Positions 1-5,929 of a stretch of DNA of 6,090 nucleotides are shown here, in pieces. Every line of letters starts with the position of its first letter. The first letter of the stretch is position 1. Location of the stretch: positions 1 through 6,090 of the forward strand of contig JAILKX010000025.1 in NCBI GenBank assembly GCA_024693415.1, read 5' to 3'. This stretch comes from Bacilli bacterium (GTDB lineage Bacteria; Bacillota_I; Bacilli_A; RFN20; CAG-826). The notes below the pieces were generated by a model. That model was not told the origin of the DNA and made no database searches. It saw only the letters and a list, made by a program, of their open reading frames with translations. The position numbers and the translations under genes were made by a program.

Positions 1-1086
1 AAGGGGTCGTGCTTCGCGATCTATTGCGGCGTCGGGCTCGCCTTGGTTTATTCCCTGATCGTGTTTCTGTTCCGCGACTTGCTCTATTCGGCGCTAGGCG
101 CAAGCGGGGCGACGCTGGAGCATATGTCGAACTACGTTTTCTATACCGTGATCCTCGGCGCGCTGCCGGCGGTCATGAATCCTTTGCTTGCCCATTTGGT
201 GCGCTCGGAGGGCGCGTCGCTTCAGGGTTCGATCGGAGTGGGGCTCGGCGGCGTTTTGAACATTTTATTGGCCCCCTTATTCATTTTCGCCTTCAAAATG
301 GAGGTGGCGGGGGCGGGGCTAGCGACCCTGCTTTCGAATTGCGCGGCCTGCATTTACCTCATCGTCTACATCGTCGTGAAGCGCAGGTCGACCACGATCA
401 ACGCGGTGCCGTCCAACTTCCGTTGCGGCATGGGCAACGCGCGGGAGATCATCGTGGCCGGGCTCCCCAATTGCATCATCTCGATCATGGCTTCCTCCTC
501 GAACATGGTCACCAATTACCTGTTCAGCCCCTATGGCGATCAGATCGTCGCCGGGTGGGGGATCGCAAAGCGCATCGATTTGCTGGCGTTTGCGATCGCC
601 CAGGGCATGACCCAGGGATCCTTGCCGATCATCTCCTATTGCTACGCGGCCAAGGACAAGGAGAGGATGAAGCAGGCGATCAAGTGGGCGTTCATCGATT
701 CGATGGTGGTGGCCGCGATCGGGTTCGGGCTGATGTTTGGGTTATCGCGCTACGCGGCCCAGATCTTCATCGAGGATGAGCTCACGGTCTCCTACGCCGA
801 GAAATTCACCCGCATCCTCTGCGTGACCTGTTTGACGACTGCCCCCTCCTTCATGGTCATCACGATCTTCCAGGCTTTGGGCAAAAAGGCGCAGCCCTTC
901 TTCCTTTCTTTCTTCAGGAAAGGCGTGCTGAACATCGGATTCTCCTTCCTCTTCGCCTATACCTTGGGCGAATACGGCATCGCCGCGGCGACCCCGGTCG
1001 CGGATTTCGTGGCGATGGCGGTGTCGCTTGGCGTGTTCTTCGCCTTCTGGCATAAGTTCAAGAAGAACGGCTACGAAAACGCCTAG
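1..1086 (+). CDS. MATE-family multidrug/sodium antiporter, 3' part (5' end outside window)
   Basis: This is the C-terminal 361 residues of a polytopic membrane exporter. The frame is open from base 1, so the real start lies upstream; the TTG at 43 is an internal Leu codon. The protein is a run of hydrophobic helices (about nine here) separated by short basic loops. The stretch at residues 68-112 matches the MATE/MepA signature: an Arg-Ser-Glu-Gly loop, a GGVLNI segment, then LFIF and VAGAGLATLLS, which resembles the family's 'GxxLNIxLDPIFIF...GVxGAAxAT' pattern. The usual Asp of that pattern is Ala here. MATE proteins use Na+ or H+ gradients to expel cationic drugs or metabolites; the substrate cannot be read from sequence. 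Family length is about 450 residues, so about 90 are missing. The gene ends in TAG, 37 nt before mtnN, with no terminator between them. Confidence 0.87.
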   Translation, partial: KGSCFAIYCGVGLALVYSLIVFLFRDLLYSALGASGATLEHMSNYVFYTVILGALPAVMNPLLAHLVRSEGASLQGSIGVGLGGVLNILLAPLFIFAFKMEVAGAGLATLLSNCAACIYLIVYIVVKRRSTTINAVPSNFRCGMGNAREIIVAGLPNCIISIMASSSNMVTNYLFSPYGDQIVAGWGIAKRIDLLAFAIAQGMTQGSLPIISYCYAAKDKERMKQAIKWAFIDSMVVAAIGFGLMFGLSRYAAQIFIEDELTVSYAEKFTRILCVTCLTTAPSFMVITIFQALGKKAQPFFLSFFRKGVLNIGFSFLFAYTLGEYGIAAATPVADFVAMAVSLGVFFAFWHKFKKNGYENA

Positions 1087-1108
1087 GACCCATTGGGCCG
1101 CCATCATG

Positions 1109-1114
1109 TATAAT
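1109..1114 (+). promoter_or_regulatory. Candidate -10 box (TATAAT) for mtnN
   Basis: A perfect TATAAT lies in the 37-nt gap between the MATE gene and mtnN, 9 nt before the mtnN ATG. The start of transcription would fall about 0-4 nt before the ATG, giving a leaderless or near-leaderless message. No -35 resembling TTGACA is seen at the expected distance (1086-1091 reads GGACCC). The hexamer could be chance, but the absence of a Shine-Dalgarno sequence before this ATG supports the reading. Confidence 0.42.
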
Positions 1115-1123
1115 TGAAGCGTT

Positions 1124-1807
1124 ATGAAGAAATTGCTGTTTTGCTATGCGATGGATTCGGAAGCCAAGCCGATCCTAGAGAAAGCGGTCATCAAGTCGAC
1201 CGAGTCGTTTGGGCAGGCCAAGCTCCATGACTGCGCCTATGATGGCCATGGCTTCTATGTGCTCGTCACCGGGATCGGAAAGGTCGCGGCCGGAGCGGGG
1301 CTAGCCGCCGTGCTTTGCCAAAAAGAGGTGACCCATGTATTCGATATCGGGGTAGGGGGATCGATCGAACCCGAGAAAGCGCCGGTCCGCACCGCGGTCA
1401 TCGGAAGCCGTTACGCCCAACATGATATGGACACCTCGCCGATCGGCGATGAGGTCGGATTGATCTCCGGCATCAACCTCGTTTATCTTCCTTCTGATGA
1501 AAATGGTGTCGCAATTCTAAAAGAAGCGTGCGAAAAAGTCGGCGCACCCTATGAGATCGGCACGATCGCCAGCGGCGACCTCTTCGTCTCCAAGGAAAAG
1601 GAGCGCGAGCGGATCAGGAAATTATTCAAAGCCCTAAGCTGCGACATGGAGACCGCGGCCCTCGCCCAGGTCGCCTATGCCTATGGCATCCCGTTCAATG
1701 GGCTCCGCATGATCTCCGACGCCGGCAAGGTCGGCGAATACCTGAGCAACCTTCCCCATTGCTCGGAGAAAGCGCTCGAGATCGTGCTCACGGTCCTTGG
1801 AAAATAA
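1124..1807 (+). CDS. mtnN: 5'-methylthioadenosine/S-adenosylhomocysteine nucleosidase
   Basis: This 227-residue cytosolic enzyme is predicted to hydrolyse the N-glycosidic bond of methylthioadenosine and S-adenosylhomocysteine, releasing adenine. That removes inhibitory by-products of SAM use and feeds methionine recycling. The length matches the family (about 230). Motifs align with E. coli MtnN: Glu13 in AMDSE (Glu12), the TGIGKVAA loop at 49-56, GVGG at 76-79, a His-Asp pair at 100-101, ASGDLFVS at 149-156, the DMETAA segment with Glu176 (Glu174), Arg195 (Arg193), and Asp199 in ISDAG (Asp197, the purine-protonating residue). Differences are Val77 where E. coli has Ser76, and Asp174 for Glu172. 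Related phosphorylase-superfamily enzymes such as futalosine hydrolase are less likely but not excluded. The ATG follows a TATAAT by 9 nt and has no Shine-Dalgarno sequence. A small membrane gene follows after 47 nt. Confidence 0.9.
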   Translation: MKKLLFCYAMDSEAKPILEKAVIKSTESFGQAKLHDCAYDGHGFYVLVTGIGKVAAGAGLAAVLCQKEVTHVFDIGVGGSIEPEKAPVRTAVIGSRYAQHDMDTSPIGDEVGLISGINLVYLPSDENGVAILKEACEKVGAPYEIGTIASGDLFVSKEKERERIRKLFKALSCDMETAALAQVAYAYGIPFNGLRMISDAGKVGEYLSNLPHCSEKALEIVLTVLGK

Positions 1808-1840
1808 GCGAAAACGAATACACGTACCCCATGAATTCAG

Positions 1841-1848
1841 AAAAGGAG
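1841..1848 (+). promoter_or_regulatory. Strong Shine-Dalgarno sequence deciding the start at 1855
   Basis: AAAAGGAG lies 6 nt before the ATG at 1855. It is the only strong, well-spaced ribosome binding site in the window. It fixes the start of the small membrane gene and shows that the organism uses anti-Shine-Dalgarno pairing for at least some genes. Confidence 0.7.
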
Positions 1849-1854
1849 AACGAA

Positions 1855-2226
1855 ATGAAACCCGAAAAGAAATATGTGGTTTCCACGATCATCTACGCGA
1901 TTCTTGCGCTTGCGGCCGCGATCATCCTTTCGATCATCCTGCCCCTTAACATCAGCGAGACGATCGCGCAGGCAAGCGAATCCGCCGACAGCCAAGCCGC
2001 GGCCGCGGTGGCGGCGCCTTTCATCGCCGTCATCCTGGTCCTTTTGATCTTCTTCGGGATCGTGATCGGCGTCCTGTCGATCCCCTTCCTGGTATTGTCG
2101 CTTGTGTTCAACCGCAGAAGCCCGATCAAGTGGGTCAGGATCGTCTCGATCATCACCGACGTCGCCTTTGCTTACGCGATTGTCGTAGCCATCGTCAAAG
2201 CGATTCAGCTATTCACCGGAAATTAA
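1855..2226 (+). CDS. Small membrane protein of unknown function (three predicted TM segments)
   Basis: This 123-residue protein matches no family I recognise. It starts with a short basic head (Lys2, Lys5, Lys6). It then has a hydrophobic segment at about 8-31, a polar loop at about 32-48 rich in Ser, Glu, Gln and Ala, and a long hydrophobic stretch at about 50-85 that could be one long or two short helices. A basic loop (Asn86, Arg87, Arg88, Lys92, Arg95) precedes a last segment at about 96-118. I chose the ATG at 1855 because AAAAGGAG at 1841-1848 sits 6 nt upstream. An in-frame ATG at 1831 would add eight hydrophilic residues and has no Shine-Dalgarno sequence, and the frame stays open further up into mtnN. 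The gene lies 47 nt after mtnN and is probably cotranscribed with it; the terminator at 2247 follows. Confidence 0.68.
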   Translation: MKPEKKYVVSTIIYAILALAAAIILSIILPLNISETIAQASESADSQAAAAVAAPFIAVILVLLIFFGIVIGVLSIPFLVLSLVFNRRSPIKWVRIVSIITDVAFAYAIVVAIVKAIQLFTGN

Positions 2227-2240
2227 GGAACCATCGAATG

Positions 2241-2279
2241 AAAAATGCTCCCCGCCAAATTCGGCGAGGAGCGTTTTTT
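2241..2279. terminator. Bidirectional rho-independent terminator between the mtnN unit and tRNA-Ser(CGA)
   Basis: Arms GCTCCCCGCC (2247-2256) and GGCGAGGAGC (2263-2272) form a 10-position stem with one C-A mismatch and a 6-nt loop. A T-tract at 2274-2279 follows on the + strand. On the - strand the A-tract at 2241-2245 reads as a T-tract after the same hairpin. It therefore can stop rightward transcription from the mtnN/membrane-protein unit and leftward transcription of the tRNA, whose 3' end lies 7 nt from the tract. Confidence 0.88.
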
Positions 2280-2285
2280 CTTTGG

Positions 2286-2377
2286 TGGCGGAGAAGCGGG
2301 GATTCGAACCCCGGCTGGAGCGTGGCCCCACTATCAGTTTTCGAAACTGACCCCTTCAGCCGCTTGGGTACTTCTCC
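2286..2377 (-). tRNA. tRNA-Ser (anticodon CGA)
   Basis: On the - strand this is a complete class II tRNA of 92 nt. The acceptor stem is GGAGAAG/CTTCTCC (2377-2371 with 2296-2290), the discriminator is G (2289) and the CCA is encoded (2288-2286). The anticodon stem TCAGT/ACTGA encloses the loop TTCGAAA with anticodon CGA at 2343-2341, which reads UCG. A long variable arm (TGGGGC with GCTCCA, 3-nt loop) marks it as a serine tRNA, and the T arm is CGGGG-TTCGAAT-CCCCG. A second CCA follows at once (2285-2283), so the gene ends CCACCA. It has its own promoter and shares the terminator at 2241-2279 with the convergent protein genes. Confidence 0.96.
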
Positions 2378-2389
2378 GCGGCAGGTGAA

Positions 2390-2418
2390 ATAATACCATT
2401 GACGGCACGATTGAGCAA
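2390..2418 (-). promoter_or_regulatory. Promoter of tRNA-Ser(CGA)
   Basis: On the - strand, a -35 TTGCTC (2418-2413) and a -10 TATTAT (2395-2390) are separated by exactly 17 nt. TGG precedes the -10, giving an extended -10 element. Transcription would start near 2383, leaving a 5' leader of about 6 nt before the mature tRNA end at 2377, to be removed by RNase P. It is the most complete promoter in the window. Confidence 0.75.
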
Positions 2419-2438
2419 TCTATTTTCCCATCCTTTGC

Positions 2439-2460
2439 CATCCTCTTTTCATAGAGGATG
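2439..2460. repeat. Perfect 8-bp inverted repeat upstream of the GGDEF/EAL-like gene (possible operator)
   Basis: CATCCTCT (2439-2446) and AGAGGATG (2453-2460) are perfect inverted copies around a 6-nt spacer. The right arm reaches the place where a -35 would sit for the -10 at 2482-2487. A partial extra copy of the left arm, CCATCCT, occurs at 2428-2434. No T-tract follows on either strand, so a terminator is unlikely. A binding site for a dimeric regulator is a plausible but unproven reading. Confidence 0.45.
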
Positions 2461-2478
2461 CGCATTTTGCTTCACTTG

Positions 2479-2487
2479 TGGTAAACT
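2479..2487 (+). promoter_or_regulatory. Candidate extended -10 (TGG-TAAACT) for the GGDEF/EAL-like gene
   Basis: TG at 2479-2480, one base, then TAAACT at 2482-2487 fits an extended -10. The ATG begins 6 nt later, so transcription would start at or next to it. No Shine-Dalgarno sequence is present. No convincing -35 is seen; that position is partly occupied by the inverted repeat at 2439-2460. Confidence 0.45.
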
Positions 2488-2493
2488 TACCCC

Positions 2494-4230
2494 ATGCTCG
2501 AAGAAGTCCTGCAGTTCCTCAAAGATTATTGGCCCCTCCTCGGCGGAGGTATTTTGCTGCTCGGATTGCTCGTCACGGTGACCGTAACCTACATCGTCTC
2601 CCAGCGTTCCTACGACGCCTACAAGAAGCAGATCGATGAGCAGACGAGCTCGATCCGCGTGTTCGTGATCGACATCCCGAACAATATGGTCAAGTATTTC
2701 AACGCCACGACCCTCACCAAATCCCAGAACATGACCCTCGGCGATTTCTACGCCCAATTCCCGATGTCCGAGCAGAAGAAGGTCATCAACTGGATCAACG
2801 CGGTCGCCGACCCTAACGACGACGCCCCCGACGTATTCGAGACCGACGTCCAGGTAAGCCGCGGCAGGAAGCAGTATTTCTCCTTGCTCCAGGTCGACTC
2901 GGTCGACAAGAAGCGCGGGGTCATCCATCTTGAGTCCTATCTCCTAAAATATATGTCGTCGGCTAGGTCCTCCAACGGGACCCATGGCCTATCGACCGCG
3001 AAGGACCTCGCCGCCGCGCTTAACGCTAACGGCAGGAGAAAGGGCACATCGGCCTGCTTCCGCTTCGCCTATCGCCGCATCCAGGACAAGGATAAGGTGA
3101 TCGACCAATTGATCTTCAACCAGCTCAAGAACTGCCTCGCCCCCTTCATCGACAGCAAGCACCTATTGATCCAGTGCTCGCAGAATGAGCTCCTCCTTTG
3201 CGACCTCAAGATCAACGAGAGGGCGAAATCCCTCTATTTCGTGAAGTCCGCGCTCAATTCGATCAACCGCTACCTCGCCCTCAATGGCTATAGCTCTTTG
3301 ATCGACGTGAGGGTAGGGGTCGTCGAGCATCGCTTCTATAGCGGCGAGGTCGACGGCATCATTGAGCAGGTCCGCAAGACCGCGCAGATCGCCTTCGACG
3401 ACAATGAGCAGATCCTCTGGTACCAGAAGGGCCGCGAATCGCTTAGCCCCTTGAACGACGCGAGCTACCGCACCGAGGTCGAGCGCATCATCAACGAGAA
3501 GAAGCTCTCCTATTTCTTCCGGCCGGTCTATAACGCCAAGAGCAAGAAGGTGTTCGGCTACTTCACCAAAGCCGAGCCGCGCGATACCTATTTCGACTCG
3601 ATTGAGGAACTCAAGGACTACGCCTCGCGGACCGATGACGCGAGCGCCCTCTTCTCGACCATCGCCCGCAACACCCTCCCGATCTTCGTCAATGAGCGCA
3701 CCGACGAGGACGCGATCCTCTTCTATCCGGTCAGGACCGAGGAGAGGGGCTATATGCTTCTGACCTTCGCAAAGCTTGCCAAGGCAAAGCAGGCGCACGT
3801 CGTCTTCCTATTCTCGGAATCCGACGTCAAGAGCCACTTCGACTCCGCAAACTCCGATGCCATCATCGACGACATGCGCTCGATCAAGGCCAAAGGCTAC
3901 GAAGTAGGGCTTTATTTCAACGAAGGCGAATTGACGCTCCCACCCGTCGTCTATACCGCGTATGATTACTTCGTCTGCTCCTTCGCCTTCGCTGGCTCTG
4001 CCAACGAAATGGACGCGAGGATCCGCAGTCAGCTTCACGGGCTCGTCGAAAAGCTTCTCAAATACGACAAGCCGATCATCGCGACCGATATCGAGGGATG
4101 GGCATCCATCGAATTGCTCGTCCGCTCGGGCGTCACCCTCATCTCCTCCGAGGCGTTCGCCCCATTCGACCAGATGATCCTCCCGCTTCCGCCGAAGTCG
4201 ATTCGCCGCGTCGCGGATATGAGAAAATAA
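2494..4230 (+). CDS. Membrane-anchored PAS-like / degenerate GGDEF / degenerate EAL protein
   Basis: This 578-residue protein has one membrane helix (about 15-36) after a short acidic head. Basic residues just after it (Arg38, Lys44, Lys45) place the rest in the cytoplasm. Residues about 53-150 look like a PAS fold. Residues about 165-312 follow a GGDEF-domain pattern, including DVRVGVVEH where family members have a similar strand, but the GGDEF motif position reads roughly CSQNE (228-232). Residues about 326-575 resemble an EAL domain: FRPVYN (342-347) stands where YQPIVD is usual, GYFTKAE (355-361) replaces the EAL motif, and IATDIEG (529-535) replaces 'IAEGVET'. The DDFG position also lacks its acidic pair. 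Both catalytic centres therefore look lost, and a c-di-GMP or nucleotide sensor or scaffold is inferred. GdpP-type proteins share TM-PAS-degenerate GGDEF but end in DHH, absent here. The ATG is leaderless-like. proS follows after 34 nt with no terminator between. Confidence 0.72.
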   Translation: MLEEVLQFLKDYWPLLGGGILLLGLLVTVTVTYIVSQRSYDAYKKQIDEQTSSIRVFVIDIPNNMVKYFNATTLTKSQNMTLGDFYAQFPMSEQKKVINWINAVADPNDDAPDVFETDVQVSRGRKQYFSLLQVDSVDKKRGVIHLESYLLKYMSSARSSNGTHGLSTAKDLAAALNANGRRKGTSACFRFAYRRIQDKDKVIDQLIFNQLKNCLAPFIDSKHLLIQCSQNELLLCDLKINERAKSLYFVKSALNSINRYLALNGYSSLIDVRVGVVEHRFYSGEVDGIIEQVRKTAQIAFDDNEQILWYQKGRESLSPLNDASYRTEVERIINEKKLSYFFRPVYNAKSKKVFGYFTKAEPRDTYFDSIEELKDYASRTDDASALFSTIARNTLPIFVNERTDEDAILFYPVRTEERGYMLLTFAKLAKAKQAHVVFLFSESDVKSHFDSANSDAIIDDMRSIKAKGYEVGLYFNEGELTLPPVVYTAYDYFVCSFAFAGSANEMDARIRSQLHGLVEKLLKYDKPIIATDIEGWASIELLVRSGVTLISSEAFAPFDQMILPLPPKSIRRVADMRK

Positions 4231-4264
4231 TTGGATTCACAAAAGAAAGGTTTGGCATAGAACT

Positions 4265-5704
4265 ATGGCAAAGCAAATGAACAAAAACGATGCGATCACC
4301 GGGCGCGATGTTGACTTCGCGCAGTGGTACACCGACGTCTGCCGCAAGGCGGAGCTCATGGATTACTCCTCGGTGAAGGGATTCATCAACTACCTCCCGT
4401 ATTCTTACGCGATCTGGGAAGAGATCCAGAACTACCTGAACAAGAAGTTCAAGGCCGCGGGCGCGAGCAACGTCTACCTCCCGATGGTCATCCCCTCTTC
4501 CTTATTTAATAAAGAGAAGGACCACATCGAGGGCTTCGCCCCCGAGTGCTTGGTCGCCACCATCGGCGGCGGACAGGAACTCTCCGACCCCCTCATCATC
4601 CGTCCGACCTCCGAGGTTCTGTTCTCGGATATGTATAAGCGCCTCGTCTCCTCTTACCGCGACCTTCCGAAAGCCTATAACCAGTGGTGCTCGGTCGTGC
4701 GCTGGGAGAAGACCACCCGTCCCTTCCTCCGCGGATCCGAATTCCTTTGGCAGGAAGGGCACTGCCTCTTCGAGACCGAGGAGGAAGCCGAGAAGAACGC
4801 CCTCGATATCCTCGAGGCCTACGACGACTGCGGCAAGGAGCTCCTGGCGATCCCCTTCGTCAAAGGCGTCAAGACCGAGAAGGAGAAGTTCGCCGGCGCC
4901 GTCCACACCTATTCGATCGAAGCCTTGATGCACGATGGCAAAGCGCTTCAGTCCGGAACCACCCATTATTTAGGACAGGGGTTCGCCGATGCGTTCGGCA
5001 TCCGCTTCCTCGGCCGCAAGAACGTCCAGGAGATCCCCCATCAGACCTCTTGGGGCGTATCGACCCGTTTATTGGGCGCCATCATCATGGTCCATGGCGA
5101 CGACAACGGCTTAGTCCTGCCTCCTAACGTCGCTCCGATCCAGGTCGTCATCGTCCCGATCCGCCAGGATGCCGAAGGCGTCCTCGACAAGTGCCGCGAG
5201 ATCGAAGCCAAGCTCAACGAACTCGGCATCCGCGTCAAACTCGATGATTCCGACCACACCCCGGGCTGGAAGTTCGCCCAGTGGGAAATGAAGGGCGTCC
5301 CCCTTCGCTTGGAGCTCGGCCCCCGCGACCTCGAATCGAATTCCGTCTGCCTCGTCAAGCGCGTCAACGGCGAGAAGAAGGTCGCCCCGATCCCCGAAGT
5401 TGAGGCCTCCATCCCCTCATTGCTCCAGGAAATCCATCAGGATATGTACAACAAGGCGAAGGCGCATCTCGACGCCAACGTCACCGAAGTCAAGGATCCT
5501 GAGCACCTCATCTCCGTCTTAAACGTCGGCGGCTATGCCAAGATGATGTGGTGCGGCGACGAAGCCTGCGAGAACAAGGTCAAAGAGATCACCAACGGCG
5601 GCACCGCGCGCTGCATGCCCTTCGACGAGAAACCCTTTGACGACGTTTGCCCCATCTGCGGCAAGAAAGCCAGCAAGGTCGTCTATTTCGCCAAAGCTTA
5701 TTAA
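4265..5704 (+). CDS. proS: Prolyl-tRNA synthetase, eukaryote/archaeal-type with C-terminal zinc domain
   Basis: This 479-residue class II synthetase charges tRNA-Pro with proline in the cytoplasm. The length fits the short type known from Thermus and mycoplasmas, not the roughly 570-residue bacterial type with an inserted editing domain. Motif 1 lies around YLPMVIP (71-77), the proline-binding TxE in RPTSE (113-117), and motif 2 in RWEKTTRPFLRGSEF (146-160). GTTHYLGQGF (231-240) and the motif 3 region SWGVSTRLLGA (262-272, Arg268) follow. The anticodon-binding domain is about 290-390. The tail has Cys430, Cys435, Cys462 and Cys465 in the C-x4-C...C-x2-C spacing of the zinc module, and the chain ends in Tyr479 as is typical. 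The ATG at 4265 has only a weak GAAAGG 14 nt upstream; an in-frame ATG at 4277 is possible. Cotranscription with the preceding gene is likely. Confidence 0.96.
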   Translation: MAKQMNKNDAITGRDVDFAQWYTDVCRKAELMDYSSVKGFINYLPYSYAIWEEIQNYLNKKFKAAGASNVYLPMVIPSSLFNKEKDHIEGFAPECLVATIGGGQELSDPLIIRPTSEVLFSDMYKRLVSSYRDLPKAYNQWCSVVRWEKTTRPFLRGSEFLWQEGHCLFETEEEAEKNALDILEAYDDCGKELLAIPFVKGVKTEKEKFAGAVHTYSIEALMHDGKALQSGTTHYLGQGFADAFGIRFLGRKNVQEIPHQTSWGVSTRLLGAIIMVHGDDNGLVLPPNVAPIQVVIVPIRQDAEGVLDKCREIEAKLNELGIRVKLDDSDHTPGWKFAQWEMKGVPLRLELGPRDLESNSVCLVKRVNGEKKVAPIPEVEASIPSLLQEIHQDMYNKAKAHLDANVTEVKDPEHLISVLNVGGYAKMMWCGDEACENKVKEITNGGTARCMPFDEKPFDDVCPICGKKASKVVYFAKAY

Positions 5705-5725
5705 AAATAAGTATCGCGGAACTCA

Positions 5726-5749
5726 CCCGATTGTTGTATAGTAATCGGG
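5726..5749. repeat. 7-bp inverted repeat enclosing the tRNA-Ser(GCU) -10 box
   Basis: CCCGATT (5726-5732) and AATCGGG (5743-5749) are perfect inverted copies around a 10-nt spacer that holds the -10 box. No T-tract follows, so it is a poor terminator for proS. It could be an operator, or chance. Confidence 0.4.
5737..5742 (+). promoter_or_regulatory. Candidate -10 box (TATAGT) for tRNA-Ser(GCU)
   Basis: TATAGT ends 10 nt before the mature tRNA 5' end at 5753, so transcription would begin around 5749-5750 with a leader of a few bases. No recognisable -35 is seen near 5714-5719. The tRNA could also be read through from proS, since no terminator separates them. Confidence 0.5.
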
Positions 5750-5752
5750 CAC

Positions 5753-5845
5753 GGAGGCGTACCCAAGAGGCCGAAGGGGACGGTTTGCTAAACCGTTAGT
5801 GGGGCAACAGCTCCAGCTCGGGTTCGAATCCCGACGCCTCCGCCA
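5753..5845 (+). tRNA. tRNA-Ser (anticodon GCU)
   Basis: This is a complete class II tRNA of 93 nt. The acceptor stem is GGAGGCG (5753-5759) with CGCCTCC (5835-5841), then discriminator G (5842) and encoded CCA (5843-5845). The anticodon stem ACGGT/ACCGT (5780-5784 with 5792-5796) holds the loop TTGCTAA with anticodon GCT at 5787-5789, which reads AGC and AGU. The long variable arm (TGGGGC with GCTCCA, 4-nt loop) and T arm TCGGG-TTCGAAT-CCCGA confirm serine. It lies 48 nt after proS and is followed by its own terminator. Its variable and T arms closely resemble those of the tRNA-Ser(CGA) at 2286-2377. Confidence 0.97.
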
Positions 5846-5849
5846 CTAG

Positions 5850-5886
5850 AAAAATATGCTCCAGCGCTCGTCGTTGGAGCGTTTTT
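5850..5886 (+). terminator. Rho-independent terminator after tRNA-Ser(GCU)
   Basis: GCTCCAGCG (5858-5866) and CGTTGGAGC (5872-5880) form a 9-bp stem with one G-T pair and a 5-nt loop, followed by G and five T (5882-5886). An A-tract at 5850-5854 precedes it, so weak activity in the other direction is possible. The outer stem and tail (GCTCC...GGAGCGTTTTT) are the same as in the terminator at 2247-2279. Confidence 0.88.
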
Positions 5887-5916
5887 CATTCTCGCGCCAA
5901 AGGCTTCCCAAAGTAT

Positions 5917-5922
5917 TACAAT
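5917..5922 (+). promoter_or_regulatory. Candidate -10 box (TACAAT) for the lipoprotein gene
   Basis: TACAAT ends 7 nt before the ATG at 5930, which would put the transcription start on or beside the start codon. The AAAGG at 5924-5928 is only one base from the ATG, too close for a normal Shine-Dalgarno sequence. No -35 is recognisable near 5894-5899. Confidence 0.42.
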
Positions 5923-5929
5923 TAAAGGC

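Noticed and set aside
43..45. TTG as the start of the MATE gene
   Set aside because: The frame is open to base 1, the upstream residues continue a hydrophobic helix, and the family needs about 90 more N-terminal residues.
9..779. Open + strand frame of 256 codons overlapping the MATE gene
   Set aside because: The product is Arg/Gly/His-rich with no recognisable motif, while the overlapping frame gives a clear MATE transporter.
1481..1540. Locally AT-richer patch inside mtnN as a sign of recombination
   Set aside because: The reading frame and family motifs continue through it without a break, and the patch is too short to argue for transfer.
1759..1854. Longer N-terminus for the small membrane protein
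   Set aside because: It would overlap mtnN and add hydrophilic residues. The strong Shine-Dalgarno at 1841-1848 places the start at 1855.
2130..2393. Possible + strand ORF of 87 codons over the terminator and tRNA
   Set aside because: It overlaps the end of the small membrane gene, the terminator and the antisense of tRNA-Ser(CGA). The similar reading at 5788-5991 on the - strand covers the other tRNA and terminator, so any resemblance between the two comes from the RNA genes and not from a protein family.
3163..3798. Long open frame (211 codons) on the - strand inside the GGDEF/EAL-like gene
   Set aside because: It has no domain pattern and is explained by the strong third-position C/G bias of the + strand gene. 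The same holds for - strand frames at 2449-2928, 4502-4966 and 742-1107.
5726..5749. Terminator for proS
   Set aside because: The inverted repeat has no T-tract after it and has a 10-nt loop holding the tRNA -10 box, so intrinsic termination is unlikely.
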